A stretch of 64,000 bases of DNA from NCBI GenBank assembly GCA_964291375.2, contig OZ219809.1, positions 1,302,001-1,366,000 of the forward strand. The letters run 5' to 3'. This DNA comes from 3107 sp001483205 (lineage in GTDB: Bacteria; Pseudomonadota; Alphaproteobacteria; Rhodobacterales; Rhodobacteraceae). This document shows positions 51,802-61,333 of the stretch, piece by piece (positions within the stretch are counted from its first letter, which is position 1; the number at the start of each line of letters is the position of its first letter). The position numbers and the translations under genes were made by a program. The notes under the pieces were generated by a model. That model did not search any database and was not told where the DNA came from. It was given only the letters and a program-made list of their open reading frames with translations.

Positions 51802-53214
51802 CTATTCCGCAAGGCCCGCAAGCCGCCGGGGCAGCGCATTCGCCCAGGCGGTGATTGACCCCGCGCCCAGACAGACGACAATATCGCCGGGCCGGGCCTC
51901 TGACCGCACCAGCTTTGCCAGCCCTGCCTCGTCTTCCACCGGGCGCGCGTCCCGATGGCCGCTGCGGACCAGCCCGGCCAGCAGATCATCGCGCGTCGCC
52001 CCCGGGATCGGTTCCTCGCCCGCCGCGAACACCCCGGCGACGCCAATAATGTCGGCCTCGTTGAAACAGGCGCAGAAATCATCGAACAACATCGACAGGC
52101 GGGTGTAACGGTGCGGCTGATGCACGGCGATCACCCGGCCCCGGCAGCATTGGCGCGCGGCCTTCAGCACCGCCGCAATCTCGACCGGATGATGGGCATA
52201 ATCGTCGATGATCGGAACGCCCTCATAGGTGCCCACCGTGGTGAAACGGCGATTGACGCCCCGAAACGCGGCCAGCGCCGTGCGAATCCCGTCCTTGCTC
52301 ATTCCCAGATGCCGCGCGACCGCCACGGCGGACAAGGCGTTAGAGACATTATGGTCGCCGGGCATGGGCAGGGTGCAGCCGGTGATCACCTGCCCCTCGG
52401 CCTGAAGCGCCACGTCAAAGCGGGCAACCCCGCCATCGTCATATGCCAGATCAACCGCCCGCACATCGGCCTGCGCGTTGAACCCGTAGGTCAGCACCCG
52501 CCGGTCCGTCACCCGGCCCACCAGCGCCTGAACCTCCGGATGATCGGTGCAGCAGACCGCCAGCCCGTAGAACGGGATATTCGAGACGAAATCGGCAAAC
52601 CCCTGGCGCAGGGCGTCGAAACTGCCCCAATGCTCCATATGTTCCGGGTCGATATTGGTGACAATCGCGATGGTCGCGGGCAGCCGGTTAAAGGTGCCGT
52701 CGGATTCGTCGGCCTCAACCACCATCCACTCGCCCCGCCCCATGCGCGCGTTCGAGCCATAGGCGTGGATGACACCGCCATTGATCACCGTCGGGTCAAA
52801 GCCGCCTGCCTCCAGCAGCGTCGCCACCATGGTTGTGGTGGTCGTCTTGCCATGGGTGCCCGCAACCGCGACATTCGACTTCAGACGCATGAGTTCGGCC
52901 AGCATCTCGGCCCGGCGCACCACAGGCAGGCCGCGCGCCCGCGCTGCCTCCAGCTCGGGGTTGCCGGGCCGGATGGCCGATGAGATGACAACCACCTCTG
53001 CCCCGTCCAGATTTTCGGCGCGCTGACCGGTGAAAACCTTTGCGCCCAGTTCTTGCAGGCGTTCGGTGATCCGGCTGCTCTTCAGGTCTGATCCCTGCAC
53101 CGGATAGCCGTGATCCAGCAGCACCTCGGCAATGCCCGACATGCCGATGCCACCAATGCCGACGAAATGAACCGGCCCCATGCCGACGGGAAGTTTGGTT
53201 GCCGCCGCGCTCAT
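51802..53214 (-). CDS. murC: UDP-N-acetylmuramate-L-alanine ligase
   Basis: 470 residues. It adds L-Ala to UDP-MurNAc. The Mur ligase P-loop is VAGTHGKTTTTTMVATLLEA, with FVGIGGIGMSGIAEVL at the N-terminus, EADESDGTFN, and DDYAHHPVEIAAVLKAAR in the C-terminal domain. Its start overlaps the murG stop by 4 bases. Confidence 0.96.
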   Translation of the reverse strand: MSAAATKLPVGMGPVHFVGIGGIGMSGIAEVLLDHGYPVQGSDLKSSRITERLQELGAKVFTGQRAENLDGAEVVVISSAIRPGNPELEAARARGLPVVRRAEMLAELMRLKSNVAVAGTHGKTTTTTMVATLLEAGGFDPTVINGGVIHAYGSNARMGRGEWMVVEADESDGTFNRLPATIAIVTNIDPEHMEHWGSFDALRQGFADFVSNIPFYGLAVCCTDHPEVQALVGRVTDRRVLTYGFNAQADVRAVDLAYDDGGVARFDVALQAEGQVITGCTLPMPGDHNVSNALSAVAVARHLGMSKDGIRTALAAFRGVNRRFTTVGTYEGVPIIDDYAHHPVEIAAVLKAARQCCRGRVIAVHQPHRYTRLSMLFDDFCACFNEADIIGVAGVFAAGEEPIPGATRDDLLAGLVRSGHRDARPVEDEAGLAKLVRSEARPGDIVVCLGAGSITAWANALPRRLAGLAE

Positions 53215-54326
53215 GCCGCCCGTTCCCCTGCCGCCAGACCCTCGACCAGTTCCGCCAGTGCCTCAGTCGCGCCGGGCCGGGCATATTCCCGCGCCGCATT
53301 CGCCATTTTCGTCGCCGCCTTCGGCTGGTCAAAGATCATTCGTATCTGCCCGGCCAGCATATCCGGCGCAAGGGCCGATTCGGGGATCATCACCGCCGCG
53401 CCCGCCTGCACCAGCGCGCGGGCATTGGCGGTCTGATGGTCCCCGGTGGCATGGGCGAGCGGGATCAGGATTGCCGGGCGGCCGATTGCACTGATGTCAG
53501 CGACCGATGACGCACCCGCCCGGCTGATCACCAGTTGCGCCTCTCCCATCCGGCGGGGGATGTCGGTAAAGAACGCGCGCACATCCGCATCAATGCCGTG
53601 ATCGGCATAAAAGGCACGCACCCGGTCGCAGTCCTGCGCCCGCGCCTGATGGGAAACGCGCAGGTGGTGCCGTATCCCGTCGGGCAGGGCGGCGATTGCC
53701 CCCGGCACCATGTCCGACAGGATGCGCGCGCCCTGACTGCCACCGATCACCAGGATCGACATCGGATAATCCCCCGGCGGGATATAGGGGGCACCCTCGC
53801 GCTCCATGATTGCCCGGCGCACCGGATTGCCGGTATGGATCGCCGCCACGCCCTCGGGCAGATCGGCAGGCCAGATGCCGCAGGAAACGCAATGCACCCG
53901 TCGGGCGAAGAACCTGTTGACCCGGCCCGAAACGCCGTTCTGTTCATGGATCATCCGCGGCAGACGCAGGAGGCGCGCGGCACACAGCGCCGGGATTGTC
54001 GGATAGCCGCCAAAGCCGATGACCACATCGGGCCGGTCGCGCCGCATCGCCGCCACTGCGGACGCTATGCCGCCCGCGATGCGGAACGGGGCGGCGAGTT
54101 TCGCCACCAGCCCGCCGCGCGCAAAGGTGGCCGATGCCACCTGCTCGACCTGCACCACATGGGAAAAGCCCCCGGCATAGCGCGCGCCCCGCGCGTCGGT
54201 CGAGAGCTTCACCCGCCAGCCCCTGCGCAGCAACAGCTCTGCCAGAGCCTGGGCCGGAAACATGTGCCCGCCGGTGCCCCCGGCGGCAATCAGCAAAAGC
54301 GGCCCCCTGTCGCCTCTGCCCGTCAT
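53211..54326 (-). CDS. murG: UDP-GlcNAc transferase MurG
   Basis: 371 residues, a peripheral inner-membrane GT28 enzyme that converts lipid I to lipid II. It shows IAAGGTGGHMFPAQALAELL, GFGGYPTIPALCAARLL, EQNGVSGRVNRFFA and the C-terminal nucleotide-sugar site SRAGASSVADISAIGRPAIL. It overlaps the ftsW stop by one base. Confidence 0.96.
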   Translation of the reverse strand: MTGRGDRGPLLLIAAGGTGGHMFPAQALAELLLRRGWRVKLSTDARGARYAGGFSHVVQVEQVASATFARGGLVAKLAAPFRIAGGIASAVAAMRRDRPDVVIGFGGYPTIPALCAARLLRLPRMIHEQNGVSGRVNRFFARRVHCVSCGIWPADLPEGVAAIHTGNPVRRAIMEREGAPYIPPGDYPMSILVIGGSQGARILSDMVPGAIAALPDGIRHHLRVSHQARAQDCDRVRAFYADHGIDADVRAFFTDIPRRMGEAQLVISRAGASSVADISAIGRPAILIPLAHATGDHQTANARALVQAGAAVMIPESALAPDMLAGQIRMIFDQPKAATKMANAAREYARPGATEALAELVEGLAAGERAA

Positions 54327-55492
54327 CAGCGCCCCCGACCGATGAAATGGTCGGCGATCTCGCCCTGGGGTCGGGTCCGGGTAAAGGCCAGCAGCATCCC
54401 CAGCGTGATCCCCCCCGCCACCAGCGACGACCCGCCATAGCTGACAAACGGCAGGGTCATCCCCTTTGCCGGCAGCAATCGCACCGCAACGCCGGTATTG
54501 ATAAGGGCCTGAACGCCGAACATGCAGACCAGCCCGGCCCCCGCCAGCCGGATGAACGGGTCACGCTCGCGCATCAGACGGATCAGCGAGCGCACGGTGA
54601 TCAGCGCGAAAAGAGAGATGATGAGCAGCACAAGAACCAGCCCGTATTCCTCGGCGGCCACAGCGATGATGAAATCCGTATGCGCATCGGGCAGTGACCA
54701 TTTCACCTGCCCCTCGCCGACACCGACGCCGAAAAATCCGCCCTCGCGAATGGCGTTGGTGGCATAGCCGATCTGGGTGGTGGGGTCGATCTCGGTGGAC
54801 AGGAAGCCGTCGATCCGGCGGGCGAAATGCTCTGAGTTCTGATAGGCAACCACGCCGCCGGACACCGCCAGCCCCGCCATGGCGAATATCAGCAGCACCG
54901 GCGCACCGGCAACGAAATATATCACCCCCCAGCCGAACAGGATCAGAACGGCCTGGCCAAAATCGGGCTGCATGGTCAGAAACCCGGTGATCAGCAGCGC
55001 AACCGCCAGTGAGATCACCTTGCCGGGCGGGCCGTTTGCCTGTTGGCTTGCGGCCATCAGCCAGGCGGTCAGGACCACGAAACCGGGCTTAAGAAACTCC
55101 GAGGGCTGAACCGAGCCAAAGCCCAGCGAATACCACCGTGTCGCCCCCTTGCCGAAATCGGTGCCGAAAAACGGCAGGAGCATCAGGCCGATCAGGGCGG
55201 CAGCAAAGCCGATGATCCCCAGCCTGCGCACCAGATCGGGCGACATCATCGACATCAGCACCATGGCGATCAGCGCCATGGCCCCGAAAGCAAACTGCCG
55301 CTTGACATAATAGAATGGCTCCAGCCCGTTATGGGCGGCCAGGGGCGGGGACGACGCCCACCCCAAAAGCAGGCCGATACTGCACAGGATCAGCACCAGC
55401 CAGAGGGTCAGCTTATCGATGGTGCGCCACCAGCGCGGCAGAATCGGCTCGCCCCGCTGCACGGGAACTGCGCCATAAACCATTTCCGTCAT
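54326..55492 (-). CDS. ftsW: Septal peptidoglycan glycosyltransferase FtsW
   Basis: 388 residues, a SEDS-family polytopic membrane enzyme that polymerises lipid II at the septum with FtsI. About ten membrane spans are present, with SEDS signatures LGFGSVQPSEFLKPGFVV, the WSLPDAHTDFIIAVAAEEYG stretch and LPFVSYGGSSLVAGGITLGM. The aspartate in LPDAHTDF corresponds to the essential region. A dispersed repeat separates it from murD upstream. Confidence 0.95.
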   Translation of the reverse strand: MTEMVYGAVPVQRGEPILPRWWRTIDKLTLWLVLILCSIGLLLGWASSPPLAAHNGLEPFYYVKRQFAFGAMALIAMVLMSMMSPDLVRRLGIIGFAAALIGLMLLPFFGTDFGKGATRWYSLGFGSVQPSEFLKPGFVVLTAWLMAASQQANGPPGKVISLAVALLITGFLTMQPDFGQAVLILFGWGVIYFVAGAPVLLIFAMAGLAVSGGVVAYQNSEHFARRIDGFLSTEIDPTTQIGYATNAIREGGFFGVGVGEGQVKWSLPDAHTDFIIAVAAEEYGLVLVLLIISLFALITVRSLIRLMRERDPFIRLAGAGLVCMFGVQALINTGVAVRLLPAKGMTLPFVSYGGSSLVAGGITLGMLLAFTRTRPQGEIADHFIGRGR

Positions 55493-55639
55493 GGGTGACC
55501 GCCTGCTCTCATGGTTTCGCCTGTTCTTTCTCTGCCACTTGTCGGCTGTTATCGCCCGTTATTGCCCGCTTTCCGGGTCTCTGTGCGCCAGTCTAGCCCG
55601 GATGCGCCGCCCGCGCCACCCTGCGAAGCACTGTTTTAC

Positions 55640-55854
55640 AGAGGCCTCTCGCATAATGGCTGTATCGCCCCTCAAATGCCCCGCCCGGCGCTTGCGCCGG
55701 GCAGCGCCTGCCTGCCCCCCGGCAGGCGCTTTGAATGTATCAACCCTTTGCAACGTATGGACTTTATGGCAAGACCATCGCCAATGTGAACTGTCGCGAA
55801 AAGCGCCCGCCCAGGCAGGCGGCTGCCCGGCTGAGTGAATATGCAGAGGTCTTT
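55640..55854. repeat. MITE-like element, full copy between murD and ftsW
   Basis: It runs from AGAGGCCTCTCGCATAATGG (55640) to AATATGCAGAGGTCTTT (55838-55854). The interior has hairpin AGCGCCTGCC...GGCAGGCGCT, the middle TTTATGGCAAGACCATCGCC, and CGCCTGCC/GGCAGGCG arms. Its right end overlaps the murD stop codon by one base. The rest of 55493-55639 shows no gene. Confidence 0.85.
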
Positions 55855-57254
55855 CACTCACCGGACAACCGCGCGACCTCGGCCATGAACGCCGCGCCCC
55901 GCTGCTCAAAATCCGGGTATTGGTCGAAACTTGCCGCCGCCGGGGCCAGCAAGACCGTCTCTCCCGCCTCGGCCTCGGCCACAGCGCGGGCCACGGCGCG
56001 CGCCATCGTCCCGCAAATCTCATGCGGCGTATCATGCCCGAGCGCCGCCGCAAACGCCTGCGCCGAATCCCCGATCAGGTAAGCCTTCACCACCGATCCC
56101 AGATGGGGCATCACGGCACCGATCCCGCCTTCCTTGCCCAACCCCCCGGCGATCCAGCGGATACGTCCGAACGCCTGAAGCGCCTGCGCCGCGCTCTCGG
56201 CATTGGTGGCCTTTGAATCGTTCACGAATGTCACCCCCCCCCGGCGGGCAACGATCTGGCTGCGGTGGGGCAACCCCTGAAACGTTCTGAACCCCTGTTC
56301 AGCCACACGCGGCGACACCCCCACCGCCCGACAGGCCGCATAAGCGGCACAAGCGTTCTGATGGTTATGCGCCCCCGGCAACCCGTCAAGGCCGCGCAGA
56401 TCGACCGAAGCCACCTGCCGCCCCTTGCGGTATTCGGCCAGAAACCCCTTGCGGGCAAACACCGACCAGCCGGGGCCGGACAGCCGCCGCCCGGCAGAGA
56501 TGCGGATCACCCGGTCATCCCCCGCCTGCTCTGACATCTGATCGGCCAGAAAGACCCCCTCTGCCTCATCAACACCGATCACCGCGCGCTCCGGCCCGCC
56601 CTCGGCGAACAGCCTGCGCTTGGCGGCGAAATACCCGCCCAACCCGCCGTGGCGGTCCAGATGATCCGGGGTCAGGTTGGTCAGAACGGCAATGTCCGGC
56701 GCGAGTGACCGGGCAAGCTCAATCTGATAGCTCGACAGTTCCAGCACGATGATCTCGCCCTCGCCGGGCAGGTCGAGGTCAAGCACCGCCCGCCCGATAT
56801 TTCCGGCCAGCCGGGACGGGCGGCCCGCCGCCAACAGCAGATGATGGATCAGCGCCGCCGTGGTCGATTTGCCGTTAGAGCCGGTGACCGCGATCACCCG
56901 TGGCGGGGCGGCGGACATGTCCCCGTCCACGACCGCCCGGAAGAACAGCCCGATGTCGTTATCTGTCGGCACGCCTGCCTCCCGCGCCGCCGCAACCGCC
57001 GGATGGGGCGACGGATAGAGATGCGGAATGCCCGGCGATACGATCAGCGCCGCGACACCGCCCCAGATATTGCCCTTTGAAAGATCATGCAGGGTGCCGC
57101 CCTCGGCACCGGCGGCCTCCCGCGCCCCGGCGTCATCATCCCAAAGCACTGTCTCGGCCCCGCCTGCCCGAAGCGCCCGCGCGGTCGCCAGCCCCGACCG
57201 CCCGAGGCCAAGCACGGCAACCCGCGCGCCCTTATATCCGCGCACAGGGACCAT
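55854..57254 (-). CDS. murD: UDP-N-acetylmuramoylalanine-D-glutamate ligase
   Basis: 466 residues. It adds D-Glu to UDP-MurNAc-L-Ala. The Rossmann start is VAVLGLGRSGLATARALRAG, the P-loop VTGSNGKSTTAALIHHLLLA, then NLTPDHLDRHGG and the C-terminal NDSKATNAESAAQAL. The stop TGA is immediately followed by AAGACCTC of the adjacent repeat. It lies directly next to mraY with no gap. Confidence 0.96.
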   Translation of the reverse strand: MVPVRGYKGARVAVLGLGRSGLATARALRAGGAETVLWDDDAGAREAAGAEGGTLHDLSKGNIWGGVAALIVSPGIPHLYPSPHPAVAAAREAGVPTDNDIGLFFRAVVDGDMSAAPPRVIAVTGSNGKSTTAALIHHLLLAAGRPSRLAGNIGRAVLDLDLPGEGEIIVLELSSYQIELARSLAPDIAVLTNLTPDHLDRHGGLGGYFAAKRRLFAEGGPERAVIGVDEAEGVFLADQMSEQAGDDRVIRISAGRRLSGPGWSVFARKGFLAEYRKGRQVASVDLRGLDGLPGAHNHQNACAAYAACRAVGVSPRVAEQGFRTFQGLPHRSQIVARRGGVTFVNDSKATNAESAAQALQAFGRIRWIAGGLGKEGGIGAVMPHLGSVVKAYLIGDSAQAFAAALGHDTPHEICGTMARAVARAVAEAEAGETVLLAPAAASFDQYPDFEQRGAAFMAEVARLSGE

Positions 57255-58340
57255 TCACCGCACCTTGAGCGTCGCCAGCCCGATCAGGGCAAGGATCAGG
57301 GCAAATATCCAGAAGCGGATGACGATCTGCGGCTCCGCCCAGCCCTTTTTCTCGAAATGATGGTGGATCGGGGCCATCAGGAACACCCGCCTGCGGGTCA
57401 GCTTGAAATGCACCGTCTGAATGATGACGCTCATCGCCTCGACCACGAACAGCCCGCCGATAATGGCAAAGACCAGTTCATGCTTGGTCGCCACCGCAAT
57501 CGCCCCCAAGGCCCCGCCCAGCGCAAGGCTGCCGGTATCGCCCATGAACACCGCCGCCGGGGGCGCGTTATACCACAGAAAGCCCAGGCCCCCGCCGATC
57601 AGACCGGCGGTAAAGATCAGAAGCTCACCGGTGCCGGGCACATAATGCACATCAAGATACTCGGTGAAATCGACCCGCCCCACCGCATAGGCAATCACCC
57701 CCAGCGCACCCGCGGCAATCATTGCGGGCATGATGGCAAGCCCGTCCAGCCCGTCGGTCAGGTTCACCGCATTCGCCGAACCGACGATCACCAGCACCGC
57801 GAACGGAATAAAGAGGACACCCAGGTTGATCAGGGTGTCCTTGAAGACGGGAAGCGCCAGTTGGTTGGCCAGCGCCTCGGGGTGATGATGCGCGGCCCAG
57901 CCTGCGGCAACCACCGCGACAACGGTGCCCAGCGCCATCTTCCACCAGAACGACACCCCCCGGCTGTCGCCTCTGGTGACCTTCAGATAGTCGTCTGCGA
58001 AACCGATCAGGCCGAAAGCGACGGTCGCGAACAGGGTCATCCAGACATAGGGGTTGTCCCACCGCGCCCAGCAGAGGGTCGAGATAATCAGCGCCCCCAG
58101 GATGATGACCCCGCCCATCGTCGGCGTCCCCGCCTTTGACCGCAGGTGGCTTTCCGGTCCGTCCCGGCGGATCGGCTGGCCGTTTGCCTGACGGCGTTTG
58201 AGCAGACGGATGATCGGCGGGCCGAACAGAAACCCGAACAACAGCGCGGTGAAGAACGCGCCGCCCGCCCGAAAGGTGATATAGCGAAACAGGTTGAAAA
58301 CATCTCCGCCATCGGAAAATTCAGTCAGAAGATACAGCAT
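57255..58340 (-). CDS. mraY: Phospho-N-acetylmuramoyl-pentapeptide transferase
   Basis: 361 residues, a ten-span inner-membrane enzyme that makes lipid I from undecaprenyl phosphate. Signatures are TPTMGGVIILGALI, GFADDYLKV with the aspartate pair, NAVNLTDGLDGLAI and the MAPIHHHFEKKGW histidine motif. Full length. Confidence 0.97.
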   Translation of the reverse strand: MLYLLTEFSDGGDVFNLFRYITFRAGGAFFTALLFGFLFGPPIIRLLKRRQANGQPIRRDGPESHLRSKAGTPTMGGVIILGALIISTLCWARWDNPYVWMTLFATVAFGLIGFADDYLKVTRGDSRGVSFWWKMALGTVVAVVAAGWAAHHHPEALANQLALPVFKDTLINLGVLFIPFAVLVIVGSANAVNLTDGLDGLAIMPAMIAAGALGVIAYAVGRVDFTEYLDVHYVPGTGELLIFTAGLIGGGLGFLWYNAPPAAVFMGDTGSLALGGALGAIAVATKHELVFAIIGGLFVVEAMSVIIQTVHFKLTRRRVFLMAPIHHHFEKKGWAEPQIVIRFWIFALILALIGLATLKVR

Positions 58341-58352
58341 TTCGGCGGCCCC

Positions 58353-59810
58353 TCACTCCTGTTGCGGGGCCGGATGGCCCAGATTGCGGATCGCGTCAAC
58401 CACGCGGCTGACGCGGGATGCTTTCGACCCTTTGACCAGAACGATGTCGCCCGCGTTGATCAGCTCATGCGCCCGCGCCGCCAGATCATCCGCCGCCGCC
58501 GCCCATGCGCCGCGCCTGTAGGGGGGCAGGGCCTCCCACAGCGCCCGCATTCGCGGCCCGGCGCAATGCACGAGGTCGATGTGGCCAAGGGCGGCAAGAC
58601 CGGCAATGCGGGTGTGGTCCTGCAACTCGTCCGGCCCCAGTTCCAGCATGTCGCCCAGAACAGCGATCCGGCGGCCCTTGCCCGCGCGCGCGACCCCGGC
58701 CCGGCCCGCGCGTTCGGGGCGGCTTTCGGCCAGAACCTCCAGCGCCGCGGCCATCGAGGCAGGGTTGGCGTTGAATGAATCATCAATCAGCCTGACAGCC
58801 ATGTCCGGGTCTGCCGGGTCAAGCAGGATGGTCTCTCGCCTGCCCCGCCCCGCCGGGGGCCGCCAGTCCGCCAGACCAAGGGCCGCAAGCGCCACATCGC
58901 CACCGAGCGCCCCCACCACCGCCAGAACGCCCAGCGCATTACGGGCGAAATGGCGTCCGGGCGCGGCAAGGCGGAACAGGATGTTGCCGCCGGGCAGCAC
59001 CGCCCGCGCGGTCACACAATCGCCCGCCACATGAATGTCGGACAAACGGCAGGGCAGGCCATCGGTTTCGCCGAACGCAAGGACGGCAATGCCCCTGCCC
59101 CCGGCAGCGGCGTTCAGGATGCCCGCCGTTCCGATGTCACCGTTCAGCACCGCAACCCCGTCCGGCTCCACCCCCTCAAAGATTGCCGCCTTTTCCCGGG
59201 CGATACCGTCAATGCCGTCGGCAAAGGCGGCCATGTGCGCCGGGGCCACCGTTGTGATCATCGCCACATGCGGGCGGGCCATCCGCGCCAGCGGCGCGAT
59301 CTCTCCCGGATTGCTCATGCCGATCTCGATAACGGCAAAACCGGCATCAGCGGGCAGGCGGGCAAGGGTCAACGGCACACCCCAGTGGTTGTTGTGGCTT
59401 GCCTCTGCCGCATGAACCCGCCCCTGCCCCTGCCGGGATAAGGCCGCGCGCAGCATCTCTTTGGTCGAGGTCTTGCCCGCCGAGCCGGTAACGCCGACCA
59501 CCCGGCCCCCGAACCGGGCACGGGCGGCAACGGCAAGCGCCTCCAGCCCCTTTTGCAGATCAGCGACCATCAGCAGGGGCGCGGCGGGGGCAACGCCTTC
59601 GGGCCTCTGCGCGACCATGGCCGCCGCTGCCCCGCGCGCAAAAGCGTCGGCAACGAAATCATGCCCGTCGCGCTGTGCCTTCAGCGCCACAAACAGATCA
59701 CCGGGGAGCAGGGTGCGGGTGTCAATGGAAACGCCGCTTGCCACCCAGTCGGCAGTGGCCCGCCCGCCCGTCGCGGCGGCAGCGGCGGCAGAGGTCCACA
59801 GCGCGCTCAT
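58353..59810 (-). CDS. murF: UDP-MurNAc-tripeptide-D-Ala-D-Ala ligase
   Basis: 485 residues. It attaches D-Ala-D-Ala made by DdlB. The P-loop is VTGSAGKTSTKEMLRAALSR, followed by HNNHWGVPLTLARL, EIGMSNPGEIAPLARMARP and DDSFNANPASMAAALEVLAE. The start overlaps the murE stop by 4 bases. Confidence 0.95.
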   Translation of the reverse strand: MSALWTSAAAAAATGGRATADWVASGVSIDTRTLLPGDLFVALKAQRDGHDFVADAFARGAAAAMVAQRPEGVAPAAPLLMVADLQKGLEALAVAARARFGGRVVGVTGSAGKTSTKEMLRAALSRQGQGRVHAAEASHNNHWGVPLTLARLPADAGFAVIEIGMSNPGEIAPLARMARPHVAMITTVAPAHMAAFADGIDGIAREKAAIFEGVEPDGVAVLNGDIGTAGILNAAAGGRGIAVLAFGETDGLPCRLSDIHVAGDCVTARAVLPGGNILFRLAAPGRHFARNALGVLAVVGALGGDVALAALGLADWRPPAGRGRRETILLDPADPDMAVRLIDDSFNANPASMAAALEVLAESRPERAGRAGVARAGKGRRIAVLGDMLELGPDELQDHTRIAGLAALGHIDLVHCAGPRMRALWEALPPYRRGAWAAAADDLAARAHELINAGDIVLVKGSKASRVSRVVDAIRNLGHPAPQQE

Positions 59811-61333
59811 GCTGGCCAGCCTTCCAGCGCGGCGACCGCCACACTCGCCTGCTCCGCATCATCAAAGGCCAGCACATCGTCGCCCACGATTTGGCCCGTC
59901 TCATGCCCCTTGCCCGCAATCAACAGCGCGTCACCCGGCCCCAGCGTATCAACCCCGCGCAGGATCGCCTCGGCCCGGTCACCCACCTCGGTTGCGTCCG
60001 GGCAACCCTGCATCACCATCGCCCGGATCGCCGCCGGGTCTTCGCTGCGCGGGTTGTCATCGGTGACGAACACCACATCCGCGCCCGTCGCCGCCGCCCG
60101 CCCCATCAGCGGGCGCTTGCCCGCGTCACGATCACCGCCCGCGCCCAGCACCACCACCAACCGGCCCATCACATGGGGCCGCAAAGCGCCAAGCGCGGTC
60201 GCAACCGCATCGGGCGTATGGGCATAATCGACAAACACCGGCGCACCATTCGCGCGCATGGCGGCGCGCTGCATCCGGCCCCGGACGGTTTTGAGTGCAG
60301 ACAAGGCACTGAACACCTGTTCCGGCTCTGCCCCGGTGCTGATTGCCAACCCGGCAGCAACCGCCGCATTCTGCGCCTGAAACCCACCGATCAGGTCAAG
60401 CCGCGTCTGCCGCGCCCGGCCCTGCCATTCAAACCGCAGTTCCTGACCGGTGTGGCCGAACCGCTGTCCCAACAGGCGCAGATCGGCCCCCGGCGCGCGG
60501 CCGATTGTCAGCACGCGCTGCCCGCGCCCCTGCGCGACGGCCACCATATCCGCCCCATGCGGGTCATCGGTATTGATCACGGCGGTTCCGTCCTCGGGCA
60601 ACACCCGCGCAAACAGCCCCGCCTTCGCCGCAAGATAGGCATCAAAACCGGGGTGATAGTCCAGGTGATCCCGGCTGAGATTGGTAAACCCCGCCGCCAT
60701 CAGCCGCACACCATCCAGACGCCGCTGTTCCAGACCATGGCTTGACGCCTCCATCACCGCATGGGTCACGCCCGCCGCCGCCATATCCGAGAGCAGACGA
60801 TGCAGCGTGACCGGCTCCGGCGTCGTGTGTGCGAGCGGCGCGGCATAGGCCCCCTCGACCCCGATGGTGCCCAGACTGGCCGCAGACAGGCCCGCCGCCT
60901 CCCATATCTGCCGGACAAAACTCGCCACCGAGGTCTTGCCATTGGTCCCGGTGACCGCCGCGACCACGCCGGGCTGCTGCCCGAACCACAGCGCCGCGGC
61001 CCGCGCCAGAGCCTGCCGCGCATCCCCGGCCACAACCAGCGCAGCACCAGAGGCATCAACCTTTGCCCCGGCAATCCGCGCGCCTTCACGATCCGTCAGA
61101 ATGGCCGCCGCCCCCATGCGCAGGGCGGTGCCGATGAACTGCCCGCCATGGACCTGCGTTCCCGGAAGGGCGGCAAACAGATGCCCCGCCCGGACAAAGC
61201 GGCTGTCAACCGACAGGCCGGTGATCCGCGCCGTGCCGCCGCCGGTCGCGATCAGGCCCAGCTCGTCCAGGGATTTCACCCGTGCCCCGCGCGCCGGTTG
61301 TCCCGCCATTCGCCCCGATCCAGCCTCAGCCAT
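59807..61333 (-). CDS. murE: UDP-MurNAc-dipeptide-meso-diaminopimelate ligase
   Basis: 508 residues. It adds the third residue. The P-loop is VTGTNGKTSVASFVRQIWEA, with NLSRDHLDYHPGFDAYL and the DNPR motif (TDDNPRSEDPAAI) that indicates meso-diaminopimelate rather than lysine as substrate, consistent with dapF in this window. The ATG at 61333 overlaps ftsI by 8 bases; MAGQPARG at 61309 is an alternative start. Confidence 0.95.
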   Translation of the reverse strand: MAEAGSGRMAGQPARGARVKSLDELGLIATGGGTARITGLSVDSRFVRAGHLFAALPGTQVHGGQFIGTALRMGAAAILTDREGARIAGAKVDASGAALVVAGDARQALARAAALWFGQQPGVVAAVTGTNGKTSVASFVRQIWEAAGLSAASLGTIGVEGAYAAPLAHTTPEPVTLHRLLSDMAAAGVTHAVMEASSHGLEQRRLDGVRLMAAGFTNLSRDHLDYHPGFDAYLAAKAGLFARVLPEDGTAVINTDDPHGADMVAVAQGRGQRVLTIGRAPGADLRLLGQRFGHTGQELRFEWQGRARQTRLDLIGGFQAQNAAVAAGLAISTGAEPEQVFSALSALKTVRGRMQRAAMRANGAPVFVDYAHTPDAVATALGALRPHVMGRLVVVLGAGGDRDAGKRPLMGRAAATGADVVFVTDDNPRSEDPAAIRAMVMQGCPDATEVGDRAEAILRGVDTLGPGDALLIAGKGHETGQIVGDDVLAFDDAEQASVAVAALEGWPA

